The notes under the pieces: model-generated
Database searches by the model: none
The model's input: the letters and a program-made list of their open reading frames with translations, nothing else
What the model was told of the DNA's origin: nothing
Shown here: positions 9,461-17,310 of the stretch, one piece after another
Position numbering within the stretch: the stretch's first letter is position 1
Layout of the letters: every line of letters begins with the position of its first letter
Translations under genes and position numbers: made by a program
Source: Trueperella pyogenes
GTDB lineage: Bacteria; Actinomycetota; Actinomycetes; Actinomycetales; Actinomycetaceae
Assembly: GCF_900460345.1 (NCBI RefSeq)
Contig: NZ_UHHW01000002.1
Span: 62,001-126,000, forward strand
Length of the DNA stretch: 64,000 bases
Direction: 5' to 3'

Positions 9461-9755
9461 TATCGCAAATATTTTTATTTGTATGGAGCGGCTTTGGCTT
9501 ATTTCTTCGTGCGTCGTGGCAGGGGCGGTATCATGGGCGCAAATACCGAAGACTTGGATGTGTCATTTTTTGGGCGGCGTCTTTACATTGTTGGCAGGTA
9601 TGTGACGACGTTCGCTGGCGCGTCCGTGCAGATTACGATCACGGCCTAGGTGACGAGTAGAAAGCACCTCGTACATCCAAGTTTGGTATCGTTTGACATC
9701 GCGTTTTTACGCTCTGACGCGTGCTCGCCTAGGTCTTTTGCCGTGAAGAACCCCG
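9461..9755. other. Intergenic stretch, possible gene remnant
   Basis: About 300 bases without a convincing gene. One plus-strand frame is open from 9461 to a TAG at 9647-9649. It would encode about 38 residues from ATG 9533, or about 56 from TTG 9479 with a short hydrophobic lead. No RBS is evident and I do not recognise the product. It may be the tail of a decayed gene. Confidence 0.25.
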
Positions 9756-10355
9756 CTAGACGAGCCCCGCCTTCTCGAAGTGCTTCCTCACGATCTTCAG
9801 CGAGACCAACGCGCCCACCAAGCTCGTCACGGTAGTAAGGGCGACCATACCTATGTACATCGGGCCGGTAAACAATGCGACAAACTCTGCCATCGCTTCG
9901 TCGGTGAGCCGCAGGATCTCCTGGCGTTCCGAGAGATAATGTGCGGCTGAGAGATACATGGGAAGAGTGAAAAGCGCCGACTGTAATGTACAGCCGATAA
10001 CGTAGGCTGCGATTAGGCCTTTCTTGTTTGTATACCCGATTCGGGTGGCGACCACCTCTGCTAGAGCCCATCCCGCGATACTTCCGACGACGCCGAGGAC
10101 GTTTGCGGCCATCAGGCCGGGCAGCACATTTATAGTTCCCATGATGAGAAAGGTCCCTGGCTTTTTAACCTTCACGGCAAGTAGTAGGTAGACCATCGAG
10201 GTAAAGAGACAGACTATAGGTATGTTGGCGACCGTTCCCACGACGGTCAGCCCTGCAATCCCTCCAACTACGAAGAAGATGAGGAGCGATAGCGCCCCAA
10301 AAACTCCGATCGTTACCAGGTCACGGGGGCCGATAGGTAAGATTTTGCTTTTCAT
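9756..10355 (-). CDS. ECF transporter S component, MptD/Trep_Strep-like
   Basis: Small, very hydrophobic protein of 199 residues with about five to six membrane segments and a basic C-terminus (KIVRKHFEKAG). It resembles the MptD/Trep_Strep family of putative substrate-specificity subunits of energy-coupling-factor importers. It is the last gene of a five-gene minus-strand operon, 73 bp after the T component. RBS-like aaagga precedes the ATG. The ligand is not known from sequence; the partner half-transporters resemble iron-siderophore importers, making a metal complex or heme plausible (inference). Confidence 0.8.
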   Translation of the reverse strand: MKSKILPIGPRDLVTIGVFGALSLLIFFVVGGIAGLTVVGTVANIPIVCLFTSMVYLLLAVKVKKPGTFLIMGTINVLPGLMAANVLGVVGSIAGWALAEVVATRIGYTNKKGLIAAYVIGCTLQSALFTLPMYLSAAHYLSERQEILRLTDEAMAEFVALFTGPMYIGMVALTTVTSLVGALVSLKIVRKHFEKAGLV

Positions 10356-10428
10356 AACAGATCCTTTCTTTTTGTTTCGCTTTAAGACAGGGACTCTTTG
10401 ACAGGGCGATTCCTCTCACAGAACTTCG

Positions 10429-11139
10429 TTACTGCGCCCCGAATTGAAGCCACATAAGTGCCCCAGTTGTCAGGAGCGTCAGGACGGCCGCAACAGCGTC
10501 TCTCGGTCCAAAACTGAGGGGTTGTAGTATCGTCGGCCGGGGTTCGGCGCCCAAACCGCGGGCGAGTGCAGACGCCGCTAGCTCGTCGGATACCCTTAGG
10601 CACCTCATGAGGAGGGGTATCGCTATGAGTTCGCATGTGAGAGCCGGGTGTCTGAGGATGTATCCTCTGCCAACCAGTATGCGCCGCGTTTTCAGGCTTT
10701 CTATAAGATTCGAGGTATCCTTCCATATAGTGGGGAAAAAGCGCAGGATGACCATACACGGAATAAGGACTGCCTGCGGCGTTCTCATGGACTGCAGCGC
10801 GGTTAGCAAATCCCGCATTGAGGCCAATTTGGAAAGGGAGATCCCTAAGAGCGCTAGCACCACAATTTTTTGAGCCATGTAACTCAGCATGACGACGGCG
10901 ACCACCAGTGTCGTACTGCCTAACCTCTCGGTGAAGGACATGCCTACTGCGATGAGGACATAGGCGGCAGACAAGGCGATGCCAGGTCGCCAGGCTCCGA
11001 CGGTAAACGCATATAGAGCCCCGATAACAAATGCAGTATGGGCTGCCTCCGGCCGGTTGGCAAGTATAGCGGCAATGCCCAGAAGACAGGTGGAAAGTAG
11101 GGCTGTTCGTGGGTCTATGCGTCCGTATGGGCGTCCCAT
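10429..11139 (-). CDS. ECF transporter transmembrane T component (EcfT)
   Basis: Energy-coupling membrane scaffold that links the S component to the two ATPase domains. 236 residues with several hydrophobic segments. The Ala-Arg-Gly coupling motif typical of EcfT is visible in the C-terminal half (SALARGLG), the segment that docks on the ATPase. The gene overlaps the end of the ATPase gene by 25 bases, so they are co-translated. Together with the A-A' fusion and the S component it makes a complete dedicated (group I) ECF module. Confidence 0.87.
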   Translation of the reverse strand: MGRPYGRIDPRTALLSTCLLGIAAILANRPEAAHTAFVIGALYAFTVGAWRPGIALSAAYVLIAVGMSFTERLGSTTLVVAVVMLSYMAQKIVVLALLGISLSKLASMRDLLTALQSMRTPQAVLIPCMVILRFFPTIWKDTSNLIESLKTRRILVGRGYILRHPALTCELIAIPLLMRCLRVSDELAASALARGLGAEPRPTILQPLSFGPRDAVAAVLTLLTTGALMWLQFGAQ

Positions 11140-12665
11140 TGCGCATCTGCCTCCAGTGATTTCAAGAGCTTTTCTCGCGTCGAGCCATCAAGCGCGAAGT
11201 CATCAATGATGCGTCCAGCACTGAGATGGATGATGCGGTTGCAGACAGAGAGTAGGAACTCGTAATCGTGCGAGACGGCGAATATGACGCTGCCGGATTG
11301 CGCGAGTGATCGGATCGCGCTAGCAGCTCTCTCCATATTCTTCCTGTCCATACCGCTCGTCGGCTCATCGAAGAAAAAGGCGGCGGCCTCGTCAACGAGA
11401 GCGCATGCTATCGTAAGGCGTTGTTTCTGCCCTCGTGAGAGTGTTGCGGGATGGGCTTGCCTCATTTCCCATAGTTCCAGCGTCCTTAGTGCTTGCTCGC
11501 AAGCACTGGCGTCTCTCCGTCCGCTTACCGAGAGTTCTCCAAGTACGCTATCGCTGAAAATCTGGTAATCAGGATCCTGCATGACCAGACGTACTCGACC
11601 TACTCGCTCCGTTGCTGAGAGGGGCTTACCATCAATGAACAAGGTGCCACAATCCTCTTCCTCGAGCCCGCAGCACAGCCGCGACAGGGTTGTCTTTCCT
11701 GCGCCGTTTTCTCCAATGATTCCGACAATCTCACCGGATTGGGCGGAAAAACTTAACGGGCCGACAGTGTGAAAACTCGGGGACCTCGTTTCCGCGTTTT
11801 TCACCGAATGACGTGAGCTGTGCGAGAAAGTAAGCTCCTTGGCCTCGAAGATCGCCACCTCGCGCGTTGGTAGGGAAGGGTCATGGACGGAAATGGCTCG
11901 CAGTGCTGATTGCAGCTGTAAGCTTCGGAGTCCCATGCGGGCCAGCGATTGATCCTCGAGGGACGTGAGGCTGGCCGCGTCGTATGTCTTGGCAACGGCT
12001 CCGTCCTCGATGACTACCAGGCGGTCGATCAGATCGGACAGATAGAAAAGGCGGTGCTCTAAGACGACGACGGTCTTGCCTTCGCGCTTCAGCTTGGACA
12101 TCGCTCTCTTGAGAGTTTTCACAGCCGCGATATCGAGGTTGGCTGACGGCTCGTCGAAGACGTACACGGAAGGATCCATAGCATAGCAGGAGGCGATGGC
12201 CACCATCTGCATTTCTCCACTCGAGAGGGTGAATACGCTCCTGTCTCGAAGGTGCTGGATTCCTAGGCGTTGAAATGCACTATTAACTCGCTCCAAAACC
12301 GCAGCTTGTGGCAGGCCTGCGTTCATGCAGCCAAACGCTACCTCGCTCGTTGTGTCGGTCATGAAGAACTGACTGCGGGGATCCTGGAAGACAGAACCGA
12401 CCACCTTTCCGATGTCACCTATGCTTAGGTCGCGAGTGTCCATCCCCTCGACGTATACCGTTCCATCTAGCGTGCCTTCGTGGAAATGGGGGACGAGTCC
12501 ATTGATAAGACGGGCAACTGTGGTTTTCCCACATCCGCTTCTCCCAGTCAGAACGACGAACTCGCCTTCATGGATGTCCAGATCGATGCCACGGATTGCG
12601 GCGTCGTCTTTTCCTATGTATTGGAACGTTGCCCGGTCGAGAGCGATAGGCGCGCAGGAGTTCAT
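11115..12665 (-). CDS. ECF ATPase, A-A' fusion (two nucleotide-binding domains)
   Basis: 516-residue protein holding two ABC ATPase domains, equivalent to EcfA1 and EcfA2 joined. The first Walker A is GRSGCGKTT (residues 41-49); the second, GENGAGKTT, lies near residue 317. Signature motifs are LSSGEMQM and LSRGQKQR, the relaxed forms common in ECF ATPases rather than LSGGQ. Its start overlaps the preceding ABC gene by four bases (12662-12665) and its end overlaps EcfT, so the operon is tightly coupled. It energises uptake by the downstream T and S subunits. Confidence 0.9.
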   Translation of the reverse strand: MNSCAPIALDRATFQYIGKDDAAIRGIDLDIHEGEFVVLTGRSGCGKTTVARLINGLVPHFHEGTLDGTVYVEGMDTRDLSIGDIGKVVGSVFQDPRSQFFMTDTTSEVAFGCMNAGLPQAAVLERVNSAFQRLGIQHLRDRSVFTLSSGEMQMVAIASCYAMDPSVYVFDEPSANLDIAAVKTLKRAMSKLKREGKTVVVLEHRLFYLSDLIDRLVVIEDGAVAKTYDAASLTSLEDQSLARMGLRSLQLQSALRAISVHDPSLPTREVAIFEAKELTFSHSSRHSVKNAETRSPSFHTVGPLSFSAQSGEIVGIIGENGAGKTTLSRLCCGLEEEDCGTLFIDGKPLSATERVGRVRLVMQDPDYQIFSDSVLGELSVSGRRDASACEQALRTLELWEMRQAHPATLSRGQKQRLTIACALVDEAAAFFFDEPTSGMDRKNMERAASAIRSLAQSGSVIFAVSHDYEFLLSVCNRIIHLSAGRIIDDFALDGSTREKLLKSLEADAQWDAHTDA

Positions 12666-14380
12666 GTCCGATCCTCAGTCTTCACCCCTTGCTCCCAAAG
12701 AGCCCGATAGTAACCTGGAGCTTCCCCAAGGAGCTGCTCGTGAGTGCCCTTCTGCACGATCTTCCCCTGCCTCATAACAATTATTTGGTCGGCAGAGCGA
12801 ATGGTGCTCAGGTGGTGCGCAACTACGAGCACCGTCCGATTCTGTGCGAGTGCAGAGACGGCTCTTTGCATGAGTACTTCGTTGACCGGATCCACGTTGC
12901 TCGTCATCTCATCGAGCACAAGGATAGGCGCGTTCTTCAAAAATGCTCGCGCGACGGATAGCCTCTGTTTTTGGCCGCCCGACAGACCTACTCCGTTTTC
13001 TCCGATGGGCGTCTCGTAGCCCTGTGGGAGCGACATGATGAACTCATGAATGCAGGCTCTCTTGGCTGCTTCCACCACTTCTTCGTGCGTCGCGTCCGCT
13101 TTGCCTATGCGTATGTTTCCCTCGATGGTGTCTGCGAACAGGCGCACGTCCTGCATGACGACGCTGATTGAGGCCAGAAGGTCATCGTAGGGAATATTCC
13201 TCACATCAACGCCGCCGACGGTTACACTTCCTGCGTCTACATCCCAGAATCTCATGAGGAGGTTAGTCACCGTGCTTTTGCCCGATCCAGACTCACCTAC
13301 GAGCGCCGTCATGGTGTGTTCAGGAACGGTGAAAGTCGCCTCGGACAGTTCGAACGATTCCCTACCATAGGAGAAATTCACTCGGTCGAACCCGATTGAG
13401 TACGACGAGGGCACCCGAGGTTCCACAGGTTCAGGGACAGAGGAGGCGCGGATGATCTTCTCGATCCGGTGGAAGCTGTCCCTTACTTTGAGGTAGTTCA
13501 TCCAGTGCGACTCCATGGCGAAGAACGGTTTGTAGAACTCCACGCTCGCAACGATGAAGCCGATGTAGACGTAGAGGGTCAGGGAACCGCTCTGCATGAG
13601 CAGGGCTCCGCCTGTTGCCATGACCACGAAAGCGAGATCTGCTACAAGACTGTAGGCAGACAGTACGAGGGCTCTGTTTCGCGATGCTGCATTGCTACTC
13701 TCACCGAATTTTGCCACGGTCTTTTCGAGCCTTCGGTCAAGAGTCTCGCTTTGGGCAAAAGCCTTCAATAGTGGAATGCCTTTTACGTACTCGACGAACA
13801 GGCTCGTCATGTCCGCCGCGTCATTTCCACACCTGCCTTCGAGGGTCTGAGCCTTTCTCAGCCCCATTGCAAGGAGTGTAAGCGCGAAGGGCAAAGTTGA
13901 GCCCATGAGTAACGCCATGCGCCAATCAATGATGATCGCGCCTGCGAACAAGGTTGCTGCCACAATGAAGTCGGCGGTCATCCTTGTCCAGAGATGCCCC
14001 ACTACCATCTCCATGTTGTCGATATCCTTGTGGACGATGTCGCCGATTTCCCCTAGGCGTTCTCCCGTGTAGAAACCGAGGGAGAGCTCTTTCATGCGTT
14101 TGACGACGGCGATCCTGATCTCCAGCACAAGATCGAAACCCGCGCAGTGCTTCTGCTTCTCGGCCACGATGTTGCTGGCCCCCTTGACGAGAAGAAGACA
14201 GACAAGTGCAATCCAGTAGGGTGCCAGGTTGGTCACCCCATTCAGGACTGAATGGATGGCTGCGAGGACAACAAAAGCCATCGCCACGCTGGAGAGCGCG
14301 TAGATTGAGAAGGCAACGATGCTTATGGTCATCATGCGCCGACCAGCTGGGGTCATTTTGCCTAGAATCTCCCTTATCAT
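12662..14380 (-). CDS. ABC half-transporter, exporter fold (IrtB/YbtQ-like)
   Basis: 572 residues: a six-helix transmembrane domain (about 1-300) fused to an ATPase domain with Walker A GESGSGKST and signature LSGGQKQR. Its pairing with a second half-transporter, overlapping by four bases, is the arrangement of YbtPQ and IrtAB. Those heterodimers use an exporter fold to import ferric siderophores. True drug exporters look similar, so direction is unproven. The shared operon with an ECF importer favours a role in uptake. Confidence 0.82.
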   Translation of the reverse strand: MIREILGKMTPAGRRMMTISIVAFSIYALSSVAMAFVVLAAIHSVLNGVTNLAPYWIALVCLLLVKGASNIVAEKQKHCAGFDLVLEIRIAVVKRMKELSLGFYTGERLGEIGDIVHKDIDNMEMVVGHLWTRMTADFIVAATLFAGAIIIDWRMALLMGSTLPFALTLLAMGLRKAQTLEGRCGNDAADMTSLFVEYVKGIPLLKAFAQSETLDRRLEKTVAKFGESSNAASRNRALVLSAYSLVADLAFVVMATGGALLMQSGSLTLYVYIGFIVASVEFYKPFFAMESHWMNYLKVRDSFHRIEKIIRASSVPEPVEPRVPSSYSIGFDRVNFSYGRESFELSEATFTVPEHTMTALVGESGSGKSTVTNLLMRFWDVDAGSVTVGGVDVRNIPYDDLLASISVVMQDVRLFADTIEGNIRIGKADATHEEVVEAAKRACIHEFIMSLPQGYETPIGENGVGLSGGQKQRLSVARAFLKNAPILVLDEMTSNVDPVNEVLMQRAVSALAQNRTVLVVAHHLSTIRSADQIIVMRQGKIVQKGTHEQLLGEAPGYYRALWEQGVKTEDRT

Positions 14381-16131
14381 GAGACCTCCTTAATGTCCCA
14401 GTTGTCGACCTGTTTTTGCTTGGCAACCATCTCCTGATAGAGAGGGCATGTGTACATAAGTTGTTCGTGAGTTCCAGACCCGACTATGCGTCCTTCTTGC
14501 ATCACTACGATTTGGTCTGCATCTCGAACGGCGTTCAGGTGGTGGGCGATGGTCACGACGGTCTTGTTACGGGATAGGGCATCTAGCGCCTCCTGAATGA
14601 GAGCCTCGTTCTCGGCGTCGACCGCAGCTGTCGCCTCGTCGAGGATAATGACGGGGGCGTCTTTCAACATCGCACGGGCAATCGAGATACGTTGGCGCTC
14701 TCCGCCTGAAAGCTGTACGCCGCCTTCTCCAGCGACCGTCGCATAACCTTGCGGAAGCTCGGCAATGAAATCGTGAATGCGGGCTCGCCGGGCTGCCTCG
14801 ACAACTTCCTCGTGAGTTGCATCCGGTCGGCCGATGAGGATGTTCTCCTCGATGCTTTGGTTGAAGAGGAAGACGTCTTGCTGGACTATGGAGAAAAGGC
14901 TTGACACTTGCCTTTCGGAGAGGAGGGACAGATCTTGCCCTCCCACACAGATGCGTCCGCTCTCAGGTTGCCAGAACCCCATGAGTAGGCTCGCGAGTGT
15001 GCTCTTTCCGCATCCTGAAGAACCTACGAGTGCGTTAGTACTGCCTTGTCGGAATACGAGATTGATCGAGTCGAGGGCTTGTGCTCTGACGTTGCTACTA
15101 TCCTTGTTCGACGGGTAGGAAAATGAGACCTTGTCCATCTCGATGTCTCCCATGCGAGGCTCCAGGGTATTCTCGCTGGGGTGTGCAGCTTCGACGCTCA
15201 GCACCGATTCTATCCCTGACATCGCCTGATCGAACATGAAGCGGTAATGCTGCAAAGTCGCCGTCTTGGCCATCGAGGAAGTGAAAGCTGTGGATAGCAC
15301 CATAGCTAAGATGAGGCGCTCAATGGATATATCACCGATAGAAAGGAGCCATGTTCCCACGATAAGCACGAGCACGGTTCCGGACTCCATGAACAGAGCA
15401 ATGAGTGCCATAGGGACTGAGATGGCGTTCATTGAGCTGGTTGCCCAGCTCACATAATCGCGTGCTGTTCTGATTGTCTCGTCGGTCTTGCGCTCCTCCT
15501 TACCGAAAGCTTTGATGACTGCTATGTTGGCGACGTATTCCATGAGACTGCCCTGCATGTGTGAGGCATACTGAGCCACTACTTTGAATCCTTTAGACCA
15601 AGCCGAACCTGCTGCTTTCTTCACGAGCCACATGAAAGGCAGGCCAATCATCATGCACAAAGCGAGTCGCCAATCGACTGCGAACATGAAAATGAACGTG
15701 ACGGTGGGAAACACGGTAGCTGAGGCTGACTCGGGCAGTCCGTGAGCGAGATAAACCTCCACCTGTTCCACGTCATTGCGCATGATGTTTGCGAGATCTC
15801 CAGGTCTTCTAATGTGAAAGAAACCTAGGGGGAGCTTTTTTAGGTGATGCACGATCCGTAGGCGCATATCCACCAAAGATGAGTATGCCACCTGGTGAGT
15901 CTTCCACGTCGCCGCGTATGTGCATGCTGCTTTTCCTGCCACGCAAGCTGCCATCGCCGTCGCGACTAAGGCGATCGCTGAGGGTGAAAGGGTGCCTTTT
16001 ATAAGCAGGTGAATGAGGTAAATCACGAGAACTACGGGAATGAGTCCAAGGATCGTGCTGGTCAAAAGCATGGCATTAGAGAGCAGGCTTTTCGCCATCA
16101 CCTCTCTAACTAACGCCTTCTTGTCTTTCAT
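14377..16131 (-). CDS. ABC half-transporter, exporter fold (IrtA/YbtP-like)
   Basis: First gene of the five-gene operon and partner of the next half-transporter. Six-helix membrane domain, then ATPase domain with GSSGCGKST Walker A and LSGGERQR signature; the ATPase has a Q-loop and a DEATAAVD Walker B. I prefer the ATG at 16131, with GAAAGAG nine bases upstream. A longer form could begin at TTG 16149, but that codon lies inside an operator-like palindrome and has no RBS. The adjacent TetR gene and palindromes suggest ligand- or metal-responsive control. Confidence 0.83.
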   Translation of the reverse strand: MKDKKALVREVMAKSLLSNAMLLTSTILGLIPVVLVIYLIHLLIKGTLSPSAIALVATAMAACVAGKAACTYAATWKTHQVAYSSLVDMRLRIVHHLKKLPLGFFHIRRPGDLANIMRNDVEQVEVYLAHGLPESASATVFPTVTFIFMFAVDWRLALCMMIGLPFMWLVKKAAGSAWSKGFKVVAQYASHMQGSLMEYVANIAVIKAFGKEERKTDETIRTARDYVSWATSSMNAISVPMALIALFMESGTVLVLIVGTWLLSIGDISIERLILAMVLSTAFTSSMAKTATLQHYRFMFDQAMSGIESVLSVEAAHPSENTLEPRMGDIEMDKVSFSYPSNKDSSNVRAQALDSINLVFRQGSTNALVGSSGCGKSTLASLLMGFWQPESGRICVGGQDLSLLSERQVSSLFSIVQQDVFLFNQSIEENILIGRPDATHEEVVEAARRARIHDFIAELPQGYATVAGEGGVQLSGGERQRISIARAMLKDAPVIILDEATAAVDAENEALIQEALDALSRNKTVVTIAHHLNAVRDADQIVVMQEGRIVGSGTHEQLMYTCPLYQEMVAKQKQVDNWDIKEVS

Positions 16132-16145
16132 AGGAGACATCTCTT

Positions 16146-16173
16146 TCAATGCTGAATCTTAATTCGATATTGA
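16146..16173. promoter_or_regulatory. TetR operator-like palindrome 1
   Basis: Imperfect 28-bp palindrome, TCAAT...TGAAT-N4-ATTC...ATTGA, directly upstream of the first ABC gene and covering its possible upstream start. It shares the TGAAT-N4-ATTC core with two further sites at 16211 and 16863. Confidence 0.55.
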
Positions 16174-16210
16174 GTGTAAAAATCGTTGTGTCTTAATTCG
16201 GTTTGCTGAG

Positions 16211-16240
16211 CTTATTATTGAATTGATATTCAGTAATAAG
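16211..16240. promoter_or_regulatory. TetR operator-like palindrome 2
   Basis: 30-bp near-perfect palindrome with CTTATTA outer arms and a TGAAT-N4-ATTCA core, in the 142-bp gap between the ABC operon and the TetR gene stop. It is placed to control the ABC/ECF operon promoter. Confidence 0.6.
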
Positions 16241-16273
16241 CCTGCGCGGAAGCGCGAAGAATGACGCAGTCTG

Positions 16274-16843
16274 TCACAGGGAGTTCACCCCTTCGTAATA
16301 GCACTGAGCTAGCAGTGCGAGCATATTGCGAGCCTCATCTTCGTTGCTGTAGTGGCGGGCTACCTCCATCAGGCTCTCCACGAAATTGCTCGCAAGCACG
16401 TGCGCGAGGAGGTCTGGGTATTGCGAGGAGGTGCCTCTGTTTGTCATGTGTCGAATGTGTCGCTCGATGCTCTCGATGAAGTCCGTCTTCGTGTGTTCGT
16501 AGGCGGTGCCCTGGCTCTTGTCAATGAGGATGACTAGGAGTTTGTGATGAGCCAGCATGTCCAGGAGGGGTTCCTCAGCTGCAAGCTTGTATCTATCGAA
16601 GGGTGTGCCTGTGCAAATAGATTCCTCTTCGCGTGCGATTTGGTCAAAGTTGAAGAGGTGAGACGAGGCGACATCCTCGAATAACTTCTCTTTGTTCTTG
16701 AAGTACGAGTACAGCAGGCTTGCCGATACACCGGCAAGATTTGCGATGTCCTGCATTCTTGCGCTGCGGAAGTCCTTCTCATAGAACACCTGGATAGCGG
16801 CGGCAAGTATGCGCTCGCGCACCTCTTCTTTGAGAACCTGCAC
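16274..16843 (-). CDS. TetR-family transcriptional regulator
   Basis: 189-residue repressor with an N-terminal TetR helix-turn-helix (about residues 9-55; MQDIANLAGVSASLLYSYF) and a divergent ligand-binding C-terminus. It precedes the ABC/ECF operon on the same strand. Palindromes sharing a TGAAT-N4-ATTC core lie upstream of its own start and at the operon start, so it probably represses both. The effector would be the imported ligand or a signal of its scarcity (inference). Confidence 0.9.
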   Translation of the reverse strand: MQVLKEEVRERILAAAIQVFYEKDFRSARMQDIANLAGVSASLLYSYFKNKEKLFEDVASSHLFNFDQIAREEESICTGTPFDRYKLAAEEPLLDMLAHHKLLVILIDKSQGTAYEHTKTDFIESIERHIRHMTNRGTSSQYPDLLAHVLASNFVESLMEVARHYSNEDEARNMLALLAQCYYEGVNSL

Positions 16844-16862
16844 GGTGTTTCCTTAGTCCTTC

Positions 16863-16890
16863 TCAATGTTGAATCTCTATTCAATATTGC
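16863..16890. promoter_or_regulatory. TetR operator-like palindrome 3 (autoregulatory)
   Basis: Near-perfect palindrome TCAATGTTGAAT-N4-ATTCAATATTGC, starting 20 bp upstream of the TetR start codon. Same core as the two sites ahead of the ABC operon, which supports autorepression. Confidence 0.62.
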
Positions 16891-17060
16891 CCATTCTAAA
16901 CAACATCGAACGAATATCAAAGCGCGTGGGTATGAGCGAATCCTGGTGGCAACGGCACCAGCCTGTTTTCGCTTTTGTTCTACCGCCTGTTTGGCTCGAG
17001 TAGTGCAATGAGACCCCGCCGAACCACGACTTGCCGAACTGGCGTGCCACCGACAGCCTC

Positions 17061-17114
17061 GCGTTTCTCAGTACTTAACGTCGGCTGGCGTTTCTCAGTA
17101 CTTAACGTCGGCTG
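17061..17114. repeat. Two perfect 27-bp direct repeats
   Basis: Two identical 27-base units back to back (17061-17087 and 17088-17114), each carrying tttctcagtacttaacgtc, the outer arm of the dispersed palindromic element. They look like a duplicated arm of the element that follows. Confidence 0.85.
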
Positions 17115-17170
17115 TCGTCCCCTAAAACAGCGTTTTAGGGGACGAGGTTCGGCGTAAGGTACCGAGAAAG
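17091..17170. repeat. Dispersed palindromic element, copy A
   Basis: About 80 bp. Inner perfect 14-bp stem TCGTCCCCTAAAAC with a 3-base loop (core AAAAC-AGC-GTTTT), and outer arms tttctc(a/g)gtac that are near-complementary. Related copies occur at 29833, 33640 and 58713. Non-coding. Confidence 0.85.
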
Positions 17171-17310
17171 CACGTGTCGGCAGCGCGAGCACCGAGAAAA
17201 CACATGTCAGCAGCGCGAGCACCGAGAAAACACATGTCAGCAGCGCGAGCACCGAGAAAACACATGTCAGCAGCGCGAGCGCCCAGAAAGCGCACGCCGG
17301 CTACGCAAGC
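17161..17310. repeat. Five tandem 30-bp repeats
   Basis: Units start at 17161, 17191, 17221, 17251 and 17281. Units 2-4 are identical; the first and last are diverged. Each begins accgagaaa, the outer arm of palindromic element copy A, so the array grew from that arm. The last unit runs into the stop codon of the phosphoglucomutase gene. There are no spacers, so it is not a CRISPR array. Confidence 0.92.

Noticed and set aside
9448..9660. 70-codon open frame upstream of the ECF S gene
   Set aside because: No RBS, erratic composition and no recognisable features; an overlapping frame ending at 9649 looks slightly more protein-like but is still unsupported.
17161..17310. CRISPR-like array of 30-bp repeats
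   Set aside because: Units abut with no spacers and no cas genes are present; it is a simple tandem array derived from a palindromic element arm.
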